From Sarcocystis neurona (taxonomy: Eukaryota > Apicomplexa > Conoidasida > Eucoccidiorida > Sarcocystidae): a DNA stretch of 64,000 nt. How positions within the stretch are numbered: the stretch's first letter is position 1; each line of letters starts with the position of its first letter. The translations under genes were made by a program, and so were the position numbers. Under the pieces are notes generated by a model that was not told the DNA's origin, ran no database searches, and saw only the letters and a program-made list of their open reading frames with translations. Below, piece by piece: positions 24,501 to 33,026 of this stretch. Where the stretch lies: NCBI GenBank assembly GCA_000727475.1, contig KL647304.1, forward strand, positions 2,308,299-2,372,298, read 5' to 3'.

Positions 24501-25152
24501 TGCTGATCTTGCTGCAGCGGCAGAACGAGGACACACCGAAGTTGCGACAAGTGCAGAACAGGGGTTGCGAGTGACGTCAGATGATCAGGAGCAGCTGCTG
24601 GAAGCCGCAGCTACTGGCCCAACCGGTTGGGAGCTATTCTGCGCGCATGCTGCCTCTCAGGGGCGACAGATGCCTGCCAGCTTTGAGGAATGGCTGCAGC
24701 AGCCACAGCAGGTTGCACAGAGAGAATTTGGCATTTGGAGAGCTGAACATCCTGGTTCGCTGGTTGACGTGCTGCGTGATCAGGAGGGCTGGCAACTGTA
24801 TGTGCGAATGAAGAGAGCTGCTGCAGCTGCTGCTGCTGAAGAGGGCGTGGAGCGCCCCGAGGTCGTAGAAGACTACGATGAGTGGGTGCAGCGAGGAAAG
24901 GTGCAGCGTGAGCAGCAGAGCAGACGCAGAAACCGACGAGCGAAGGCAGAGGAGGCGCAGACTGGAATAGAAGCAGGGCTTGCGGAGCAGACATATCAGT
25001 GCGGGACTTTCGCAGCGGAAAGCGAAGCAATTCCACCGTCTGCTGCGGGGTGTCATGGGCTGGAGAGTAACGTCTTTGGGGTAGTGCCGGGAAGCGCCGC
25101 GTCTGCGGAGGCGCGTGTGGACAGTGTTGTAGGAGGAATGCCAGCTATGTGA
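21562..25152 (+). CDS. Large intronless protein of about 14 degenerate Trp-rich repeats, unknown family
   Basis: The frame is 1,196 codons from ATG 21562 to TGA. It stays open upstream to 21427 but has no earlier ATG, and the chosen ATG has A at -3 and G at +4. From residue 62 a degenerate unit recurs: W-x2-WR-x2-HPG-x-L-x2-VL, then PEGW-x-LY, then a variable linker, then a [YF]EEWL motif. Units begin at nucleotides 21745, 21892, 22063, 22258, 22471, 22987, 23149, 23359, 23605, 23905, 24091, 24259, 24451 and 24727, spaced 49-172 residues apart. There is no signal peptide or membrane segment. The last 60 residues and a long insert after unit 5 are Thr/Ala/Gly/Lys-rich. I recognise no named domain; helical, possibly scaffold or binding, repeats are an inference. 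Long uninterrupted coding sequence with tightly conserved residues across units argues strongly that it is a real gene. Confidence 0.88.
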   Translation: MEVASLHTAFSDPHDNPGQDILPNPAPSASTDNAKVGKAGRPGRSRRFRKQPGGEPSPSSAWHAWRREHEGQLETVFQEHPEAYELFRQAVKSVPGTLEEWQQSRVRWRPWVEWREQHQGPLHEVLADPEGWALFCQMKAQKSSPVNVSYEEWLLLPEQQQQIRSAQWAAWRREHPGPQVLALMLAAETPGGVDEGWQIYRSLRELKGESLPQNFEEWRALPKIRREAALSAWALWRQNHEGRLQDVLADPEGWKLYREMLSFVPAGTRSRSNRSRPSPRQLPATYEEWLQRPEQHLTLATLAWTAWREQHPGKLPAVLADPEGWTLFRDLKTNSVVAGRTAQTAGDSENLVKPKSTRRGGDKAKRNRRKGTPSTFATAAATPMTTATTTTASAALAGDDGNDDAEVKGGISTADEEQQQVGGTIPVENVGGTFFPETYEDWLAWRREKNKRGAAISGEAGEDERLTAHRNNKKRWQRWRAEHPGLLEDVLAAEPEGWHLYSAWMSRDGEKAFFSDLNSWLEVQVATRAWLQWREQHAGALAVVLRNNPEGWPLYRAHVAGQSANSTVQGNDQQQRQLPETLEEWLQEPAQIVQVTADAWNAWRLAHPGALRTRLSEQTSGGEEEPCGWHLLRVLLQFYMPAAGGAVESGDTRAADPTQALELPDSLEGLLVALKRSSRTAWLRWTQQQRRSNLQTRLRDPVGWALYKVMRESDDAAPEFAVTYDDWLQKRAEQATSGAGENTNLVGWSGAGDSSVSQAAGRVTGNTAKRHAGPEVAAVTAWNRWRRQRRGDLVHVLQKQGRGWQLYCNMLAARNKPIPESFAAFKEAREQQQQQKQAEAVSEWEAWREQHGGPLEDVLTDPQGAALYRKMIEANSSNSGARNDERRAATEKAEEINNQWLLWREQHPGPLEVVLAEHPEAVELHCAWLAADTMTAGTTSRRKRKPRGKGGRGTTSGKEAVRRWREWRAQHPGALQQVLAADLAAAAERGHTEVATSAEQGLRVTSDDQEQLLEAAATGPTGWELFCAHAASQGRQMPASFEEWLQQPQQVAQREFGIWRAEHPGSLVDVLRDQEGWQLYVRMKRAAAAAAAEEGVERPEVVEDYDEWVQRGKVQREQQSRRRNRRAKAEEAQTGIEAGLAEQTYQCGTFAAESEAIPPSAAGCHGLESNVFGVVPGSAASAEARVDSVVGGMPAM

Positions 25153-28100
25153 ATCAAAAGCAAAAATATAGCAGACCTTGCGTCGGATGGTACATATCTG
25201 CGTTTGTATGGTGGTCTAAATCACACGGGAAACGGATTTCACAGTGAGCGCGAGTCTAAGAACATTTTGTGGGATAGGCTTCTGGCAGGGCGTTGTTGGA
25301 GCGACGAGAATCGTCTAGAACACAGGGGATCCTTCGTCTGCGGTGTCCATGGTGGGGTGTGAGGGAGACACGGATTCGCTCTCGTGCAGGCGTTGTCGAT
25401 AAGTGTAGACGTGGTTGCGTACAAGATTAATGTTGCTGCGGCACCGTCGACGGTATACTTTTTTCTCAACGTGATTTCCTTTCTTGAGTCAGCTAGTGCA
25501 GTCTCTTTGAAGAGAAACGGAGAGAAGCGCAGAAATAAGATAAGTGGATACATGAACGGAAGCAGAGAGAGGACGAAGCAGTGCGTGAAGAAGTTGGATG
25601 CGTATATTTGCGGAGTATGTGGTGCAGATACAAGGTGAATCAGTATCTGTGCTCTAAAGACCCGTCACTGGCATGCTGTGGCAAGGATTCACATTCCATT
25701 GGTTGTCGTTCCTCACGTTTGTGTATTTTGTAATTCAGCAGAGATGGCTCAGCCGCCGTGTACCCATGAAATTGTTCCCGGGGGCCGCAGACACTGGTCT
25801 GCGGGGACTCGAGGCACGGCAGCTGTTCAATGAAAATTAGTCGTGTGTGAATTGTCAGTAATAGTAGTGTGGTTTCGTCATGGTGTGTATGTCTACGTCT
25901 ATTGTACGGAGCCTCAAAGTTACGTGTTGAAGAATTGATTTGGGTCAGTGGTGATTTCTCTAATTTTAAAGACAATTTTCTTGGAGATATTTGATGTTGA
26001 ATGGTGGTGAGGAGTGTTTCAGGGCACCTCGGGCAAACGCGGTGTGTCACCTGTGAACAGGCGGAGGGATGCTTTTCATGGGGTGTGTGTACACGTTAGG
26101 CGCGCAGAGAGAAATCAATGCATCAACGGTGCGTTAGAAAGGAAGCTGGAATCAGCCTTTTGTAAGACTCACCTGGAGACTTACACGTGAAGCACTGTTG
26201 TGGTTGACGTCTGCTGAAGCTCATTTACCCGGTTTCGATGAAAGACCTGATGTTCGCGAAGACGTTACACTAACCGTTGCACGACAAGCGTGGTTGGGGC
26301 CCAACCCCACAGTGCGTCACAGTAGAGTACTCCAGATGTATTTTGCCCTGTTTATGTATGTATGTAGTTACAACTGTGTACCATCACGTGGACGTTCACA
26401 CATCGGTACCTATGGTGATGTGTAGCCGTGGTCATGTATGTATGTGGGCAGCACCCGTAGGCGTTTGACTCTGTTACATCTTTTGCGTGATTCCAAGAGC
26501 CTCATCGGCGCCTAGCGTGATAAGTAGTCTGCATATGGATGTTGAGATGGTTTCAGTTGTTGCTGGTATTGTGTAGCGTTGTCGTGGCGTATGCAGTGTA
26601 TCAAAGGGGAGTGAGAAGGGGAACATCCGGAATGAAGAAGGAACACCGTTGCTTGCTCGACGTGTGTCCATCAATATATGGCGTTTTGCGAGAAGTGAGA
26701 ACGCGCGTGTGGTGGCCTGTACAGTTGCTGGGGGAGGTGTTTCTCCGGTACATGTGTTTTGTGCGTAGTGTTAATGTATTTGCTTAAGTGATGATTAAGG
26801 GCATTAGGCGTATGTGCAGCGTTTGCTAGTGCTACACTGCGCTGGTACAGCAGTGAAAGTTCAAAGTCCCATCATGCCAGTGCATAATCTTCCAGTCGTA
26901 TTAAATGTATGTACACGTGTATTTTGACCGATGATAAGGAGCACTTTTTAAAGCATGCTGACCCACCAGGACTTAACTGAAGCTGCGACGAAGACATGAC
27001 CATGTTTCGTACAGCACCGTTTCAGCTGGGAAGTCTCCATAGGCCCGTAGGCGTCCAGGTGATGGCTGTAGATGATGCGTCTTTGATTTTTTAACGGACA
27101 AATATGGTTTCTTTCTAACGGTACATCTCGCGCTTCAGACATTTTTTTTTGCACAGGACGTGCACTGGTGGGGGTGCCACTGCGTTTACGGTGCTGTCAC
27201 TTTTTCCCCGTCGTAGCGTCTGTCATCGTAATTCCGTATGTGCACCACAGGAGCGTGCGTTGTAAATATACAGTGGACAATATGCGGTCGGAGATCATAC
27301 ACACTGATGTGAACAATATGCGGTCCGACATACGACTTCACTTGCGCTTACATCCTGTGATCTGTTTATGTGAGTGTGCGCTCTCAAAGCAGAAAGACAA
27401 AATACGGCAGAGTGGGGGGTTTGAGAAGTACCACGCTGAAGGAAATTTTTCGTGGTGGCCGTGTCCAACGATCCGTCATGCGGCACACTGCGAATGTCTG
27501 TTCGCTACTCCGTAGGAGGGAACCTGGCAACAAGAGAAGTGATCGAGGAACAGTAATCGAATCCACCTGAGACAACTAGGCCGACTGCGAAAGGTGCTCG
27601 TATGTATATGATTCGATGGTGGCTCCATCCAAACTTCCTTTCTTATTTAGCGTGGTGGCTTCGTCCAGAGTTACTTTCTATTCAGTGCCTGTTGTTCCAT
27701 TGTACCTCTTCAGAGGTCTCTGCGGCGCCCAACAGCTTTCGCATAGACGTACAGCTTATGCGAGAGGAGCCGAGCAGACTTGGGTCTCCTGTCTACTTTC
27801 GTACACATGCGTGAGTTCGCACGCGTCCGTCGTAAGGCACGCGTATCTTCTTGTGTACATTTATATACATGTGTACTTACGAGTGCGGAGACGCGATAAA
27901 GTTATGTGGCAGACGTTGACTCCGTATTGCATCCATTACACAGGAGAGAGTAACAAGGCCCCTTACCGTTAGGCAAGGCCTTTTGAACGTTTTTTTAGAA
28001 AAATCCGTGGACCGCCAACAGTGGCGGTATAACCGAACAATACTAACGCGGTCGTAGAAGCACACACACACACACACATACAGCCACAGCGTCAGCTCCG

Positions 28101-28700
28101 ATACTGCCTGTACGTGTGGCTGTATAGACACAGCATGACAATTAAATGTATATAGACAGATATAATGTGTATGTATTTTACGCTTGGGTGCCATTCATAT
28201 TGTAGGTGGGACGAGCGGAGCGTATGTATTACTTGCGCCGTCAGGAGGGTCAAGGGTGGTGTGCCTGCGACTAAATAGAATCTAGGTGCACCACGGAGAA
28301 TCTGTATGTGGAGAGCCCAGTGGAAATTCCTGCTTAACAACGCGATTTTACGTGGTGTAGATTTGTCACCGATATACGTGCATCTTGCGCAGCTTGCACA
28401 CCGCATAGCCACGTGTTTAAATGAACGCGCATAGACAGGCCTGTATACGTAGGCGTAATTATACAATACATGTATTCGTATGTATATAGATGTACATATA
28501 TATATATATATCTGTACTTTTGTATGCGTAGCACGTGAGCGCCTAACTATCCCCTGCACTGCTTGTCCAAATTACAGCTGCACGGACTCAATTAAACTAA
28601 GAATTTTTTTCCCCAATCATCACGCGCTGGTGAGACGTCTACGTGAGTACACCGCACAAGGAAAGACCCACATTTAGATACAAGGAAGAACACGTCTACA
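25153..28700. other. Low-repeat, gene-poor island (right part)
   Basis: No open frame longer than about 155 codons occurs, and none has supporting features. Only short repeats are seen, such as AATATGCGGTC twice near 27,280-27,330, TGGTGGCT twice near 27,616-27,660, and (AC)n at 28,060-28,080. The frame at 28,092-28,559 (minus) has no ATG-linked domain and runs into a (TA)n tract at about 28,497-28,511. Nothing is called. Confidence 0.5.
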
Positions 28701-29432
28701 GTTCCTTCCATTTTCTAGCATTCCCTCTGCGTATATGTGTACGTCAACGTCAATATATATATATATACACACATAAATGTCTGTATACGTGAACTACGTC
28801 GCAGCAACTTCCCAACGAGACAGTATCTGCGTAGCTTGGATGCTGAACTTGTCCCTCCGTTCACCGACGCAGCAGCGAGACGACAAATGCACTGCCTCAT
28901 CACAGCCAGCAGCAGCAAAACGGCTGTAGAAAATTCCGGTTGCTACAACTTCCCGTTGTCGACGCACTTCGCAGTGCTGCTGCCGCTGGCTGTCGTCCAG
29001 CTGCTGCTGGTGCTTTGCAAGCCCCTCCTCCTGTTGTTGTCATGAGAACGATGCGGGGGGAAGACAACCGAGTCTTGGTGTCCCCGCCTTCTGCCTCTTC
29101 GTAGCGTTGGGCAGCTGCGGCCGCTCCCAAGGAACGACGCAGATCCTGCTGCTGCTTACTACACCACTACCGCTTTGCGGGAGGCTCTGCTGCTGCAGCG
29201 GATGCTGCTTGTGCTGGTGCTTCTTCTCTTTGACCTCCTTGCACTGCTGCGACCAGCAGCGGCAGCAGCGCAGTAGCGACAGTAGCCGCACTGCAATACG
29301 GTCAGTGGCACAGTCAGCAGTTTCCAGCAGCATCACGGCCGGCAGCAACGGCAGCAGGAACAGCAGCACCAGCAACGGCAGTCAGCCAGAAACAAGCAAC
29401 CCCAGCACGAACAGCAGCAACTAGCGGCTGAA

Positions 29433-29581
29433 CTACCGAACATGCACGCCGGTGAACTGGATGCGTCCGGCTGGGTGTCTTTCTACTTGCACAGGAAGCG
29501 CCGCCGCAACTACTGCAGGTTCCGCAGCGGCTTCCTCGTACGCAGCAAGGAGGAGCACACATTCCTCTGCTTCTGCTTCGT
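29433..29581 (-). CDS. Probable terminal exon of an unrecognised minus-strand gene
   Basis: After a TTGTGCTACAG acceptor-like site ending at 29582, the minus strand encodes 48 residues, DEAEAEECVLLLAAYEEAAA and onward, ending GRIQFTGVHVR and TAG. The acidic/Ala composition is coding-like. On the sense strand the preceding 600 bp is CTG-rich, as expected for an intron here. The plus strand of the same segment also holds a 52-codon ATG frame (29442-29600) with a less natural composition, so strand is not certain. Upstream exons probably lie in 30.2-31.4 kb. Confidence 0.4.
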
Positions 29582-29599
29582 CTGTAGCACAAGGAGTTA

Positions 29600-30230
29600 A
29601 CAATCAACACCGGTGACAGCAGCACAGAGCGACAGCAGCACAGGGCGACAGTAGCTGCAGCACATTACGAGACTTCGTGCAGCTTTAGCAGCGCCACATC
29701 AGCGCACGCAGCAGACGCAACAAGAGTACGGAAGCAGACGCTGTAGGGCCCGCGGCAGGCAGCAAATGCACTCTCCGTCCGCATGCAGGCGGCATGCAGT
29801 GGCTCTCATCAACAGTAGCAGCACGCAGCAGCAGCAGTCAGCGGCACACGCAGCAGGAATCGGCAGCAGCAGCAACAGTACGCGCACCATCCATGGGCAG
29901 CCGCAGCGTTCACCAACAACCACTAGCAGCAAGGAGCAGGCGCAACACGTAGCGGCGGCGGTAGTGTGCACCAACAGCAGCAGCACAAACAGAAGAAGCG
30001 GTGCATCGGCATGGAAGGAAACGGCAGCAGCTCAGGTAGCAGCAGCAACGTACGCAGCAGCAACAGTACACGCGTCTGCAGCACATGCAGGAATAGGATG
30101 AGCAATAGCGGCAGCAACGAGAGTAGAAGAACCAGACGCAGGCGCAGCCGCAGCGAAAGAAACGCACGTGGCAGCAGCAACAGCACCACAGCTATCGAAT
30201 CCCACTGTTACTGGGTCGTTGTGTGATTCC
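29600..30230. repeat. CAG-rich interspersed array
   Basis: Dense imperfect CAG on the plus strand is mixed with ACA, GTA and CGC. On the minus strand it reads CTG and would be intronic for the gene whose terminal exon is at 29433-29581. Plus-strand Ser/Gln frames through it are typical triplet-array translations and are not called. Confidence 0.7.
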
Positions 30231-31177
30231 GGCGAAGTGGGTGGCTGCTGCTGCTGCTGTTAGACTTCGTTGCTAGTAAATCGCCTTGCTGTTGCGGCAG
30301 TTTCGCTGCTCCTTCTGCTTCTGTGCTGCGGCGGGCGCATGCAGTCGAGCTAGAGGTTTGTCCACCATCCCAGCTGCTGCGGAAAGAGATGCTGCAAAAG
30401 TGCTGTTCCTGCTGCTTCGGCATGTAGCGGCCTCTGCAGTCTCTGCGGTTGCTGCTTGGGATCACACTGGTGCAGCTGGTTGTGCGAACCGACTCTTTCT
30501 CACGCTCCCACTGCTAAGAGAAGAAGCGACGTGCTCGTCCTGGGATGCTCCCCTGCGGGTGGTGCAGCTTCTGCTGCTGCAGAAGCGATAGCGCTACCCT
30601 GTGGCAACTGTGCGGCTTGTTGCTGCTGCACAGTACTTGTGCCGCTTCTTGCTACGGTTGCTTCTCGCTGCAGGTTCTTGTTGGTGAATGCTGCCAGGGC
30701 TGCCCCCAGGGTTGCTGTGTGTGCCGTTGCTATTGCTGCAGAGGACTGCCGCTTGCGCTGCTGACTGCTGCTGCTGCTGCTGTGTGCTTTTGCTGATGGG
30801 ACTGTGTGCTGCGGTTTCTGTCAGGAGCCGCTACGTTTTGCCTGCATGCGCACAGAGACTATTTCTGCTGGTTGCCGCGGTTCTTCCTTTTTTCCTGCTG
30901 CGTCTGCTGCGCCTGCGGCTTTCGCGCTACTCTAAAGCTGCGCGCGATCTTGCATACTTTGCTGCTGCTGTTGCTGTCGTTCTGCCTGCTCTCAGCGGTG
31001 CTGCAGCTTCAATTCGTGTGCGTTGCACGCGAAGCAGATCCAGCAGCAGCTGCTGCTGTTGCGTAGGCTGCTGTCCATCTTATTGTCGCTTGGCTGGAGC
31101 CCGTCCTGCGTATTTTACCTCGGGTCGGAACGGCTCCTCCTCATGGTGCGAAGTCTAATGCTGCTGCTCTGTCTGCT
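30231..31177. other. CTG-rich stretch, probable minus-strand exon(s)
   Basis: On the minus strand this reads CAG. A frame near 30,211-30,465, including AAKLPQQQGDLLATKSN, reads like coding sequence. Splice boundaries and phase could not be fixed, so no CDS is called. The plus strand gives only Leu/Cys-rich frames. Confidence 0.35.
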
Positions 31178-31471
31178 TCACTGTCCATCTCTCCGCTGTC
31201 GCTTCCCTTCCCCGTGTGCTACTGCTGCTGCTTGGCCCTGCTGCTGCTGCTTGGTCCTGCTGCCGCTGCTTGGTCCTGGTGCTGCTTCTTGCTGTTGCTG
31301 CTGCTTGTGGCTACTGGCTCTGGTTCTCTTGCTAGGTGATCCTGCTGCTAGTTGTTCTCCTGCGGCTGAATGACCTACCCGTGTGAGCCCGAGAGGAAGC
31401 GTGCTCTCCAGCTGCTCTTTTGCAAGAGCAAGCGTTTGATTTCCATATACTGAAGCCGTTTCCCTGTGCCT
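31178..31471 (-). CDS. Probable exon, Gln/Ala-rich tail
   Basis: From an acceptor-like CCGGTGCAG (ending about 31,472) the minus strand encodes YGNQTLALAKEQLESTLPLG and then Gln and Ser runs, ending KRQRRDGQ and TGA at 31178. The first 40 residues are non-repetitive and coding-like. It needs a preceding exon ending in phase 2. The donor of the neighbouring upstream exon at 32003 is phase 0, so an exon is missing between them, or one of the sites is wrong. A donor-like GTGAAG overlaps the stop, so this may not be the end of the gene. Confidence 0.45.
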   Translation of the reverse strand, partial: RHRETASVYGNQTLALAKEQLESTLPLGLTRVGHSAAGEQLAAGSPSKRTRASSHKQQQQQEAAPGPSSGSRTKQQQQGQAAAVAHGEGKRQRRDGQ

Positions 31472-31489
31472 GCACCGGCAGTACAAACC

Positions 31490-32000
31490 GCAACCAGCAG
31501 CAGCAGCATGGGCAAGAGCAACAGCAGCGGCAGCATGTAGCAGCAGAAAACACTAAAGCAGGAACAAAGGGCAACAGCAGCAGCAGAAGCAGCTGCAGGT
31601 AGCACAGAAAAGACGAAAGCAGGAACAAAGGGCAATAGCAGCAGCAGCAGAAGCAGCAACACGCAGCAGCAACAAGTAGCTGCAAGGATCACAGCAGCAG
31701 CAGAAGCAAACGTGCAGCACATTGGAGCGGACATCGCAGCAGAAGCAGCAGCGGAACTCAGAAGGCGACGCAGCTGCAGCAGACCCTGCAGCAGCATGCA
31801 GCAGCAGGGGGAGGTGCAAGTGCAACAGCGGCAGCGGTGCAGAAAGAGCAGGTGCAGCAGCAGGAGAAAGAGTGAACGCTAGAAAGCAGGGGCAGCACGG
31901 AAGGCAGCGGCAGCAGGGGGGTGCAGCGGCAGCAAGGCGGTGCAGCTGCAGCAGGGCGGTGAAGCGGCAGCAGGGCGGTGCAGGAGCACCAGTTGTACGT
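31490..32000. repeat. CAG-rich array, probable intron of the minus-strand gene
   Basis: This is CAG on the plus strand and therefore CTG on the gene strand. It lies between the exon ending at 32003 (donor GTACGT) and the acceptor near 31,472. All frames through it are long and open on both strands, and none was accepted as coding. Confidence 0.65.
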
Positions 32001-32002
32001 AC

Positions 32003-33026
32003 GAGGTTCAGAAGGATAGGGATGCATGCGACGAGAAGAGCAACGGCAAGTAGGTTGGCTGCAACAGCCGTCGTGACAAGTCTCCTCCTCTCCTTGTCTT
32101 TCTTCTCGCTTTTTTCATTCTCTTGCTCATCCGTGTCCCGTCCCCGTGCACCCGTTGCTTGTTCTTGCTCCTGCTGCTTCTCTTCTTCTTCATATTCTTT
32201 CTGCAGCTGCTGCCCGTCCTCCTGCTGCTCCGTTGGCTCCTCTACTTCTGGTGCTCTCCCGCTCTCGCCGTCCCCGCCTTTCCCTTTCTCCTGCTGTTCC
32301 TGCGGCTGTTGCTGCTCCTCACCGGCTTGCTGGTGTTGCTCTTCCTCCTCCTGCTGCTGCTGCGCTGACTCCCCCTGCTGCTCCTCCTGAGGCTGCACGT
32401 CCTCCCCGTCCTGTTGCTGCTCAAGCTGCTGCTGTTGTTCAGGCTGCTGCTCCTGCTCTTGCTCCTCCTGCCCCTGCTGCTCCTGCAGCTGCTCCCCCCC
32501 CTCCGGCTGCTGCTGTGCAGACTCCTGCTGCGCCTCCTGCGGCTGCTGTTGCTGCTGTTCCTCCCCCCCCTCCGGTTGCTGCTGTGCAGACTCCTGCTGC
32601 GCCTCCTGCGGCTGTTGCTGCTGCTGCTCTCCCCCCCTCGGGCTGCTGCTGCTCAGGCTCCTGCTGCGCTTCCTGTCGCTGCTGCTCCGCCGTCTCGTCC
32701 TCCTTCAGCGGCTCCGCAGACTGCTCCTGCTCCTGCTGCTGCTCTTCACGCGGTTGCTCATCCGGTCGTTGCTGCTCACCATCTTGCTTCTGCTGCAGTT
32801 CCTCCTGTTGCTGTTCTCCCTCACCCTGCGTTTGGGATTCTTGCTGCTGCAGCTCCCCAGCAAGCGGCTGAGCGACCACCTGCTCCCCTGCGTCCGCCTG
32901 GTTTTGCTCTTGCTGCTGCTGCTGCTCCTGAGGCGCCTGCGTTGCACCTACGGCAGCAGCAGCAGCCGCTGCAGAGCGGCACCAGCAGGCGCCCACCAAC
33001 AGCAGCAGCGCACGACGCAGCAGCAA
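32003..33026 (-). CDS. Gln/Glu-rich protein with a C-terminal membrane segment (one apparent frameshift)
   Basis: The frame begins in a Leu/Cys/Ala-rich hydrophobic stretch near 33,026 with no ATG, so the true start may be an upstream exon. It runs through more than 250 residues of Gln/Glu/Pro/Gly repeats, including near-identical units with QEAQQES and PEGGE. A Lys/Glu-rich juxtamembrane stretch follows, then a hydrophobic segment LLAVALLVACIPILLNL just before a strong donor GTACGT at 32002. The reading frame shifts once at a C7 run (31-37 of 32,6xx; G7 in sense) where sister repeat units have C8. One base fewer would keep the Gln frame. It looks like a surface or organelle-membrane protein; the family is unrecognised. 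Confidence 0.5.

Noticed and set aside
13401..28700. Possible LTR retrotransposon or other mobile element in the unique island
   Set aside because: No reverse transcriptase, integrase or gag motifs and no long terminal repeats were seen. The Trp-repeat ORF does not resemble gag or transposase.
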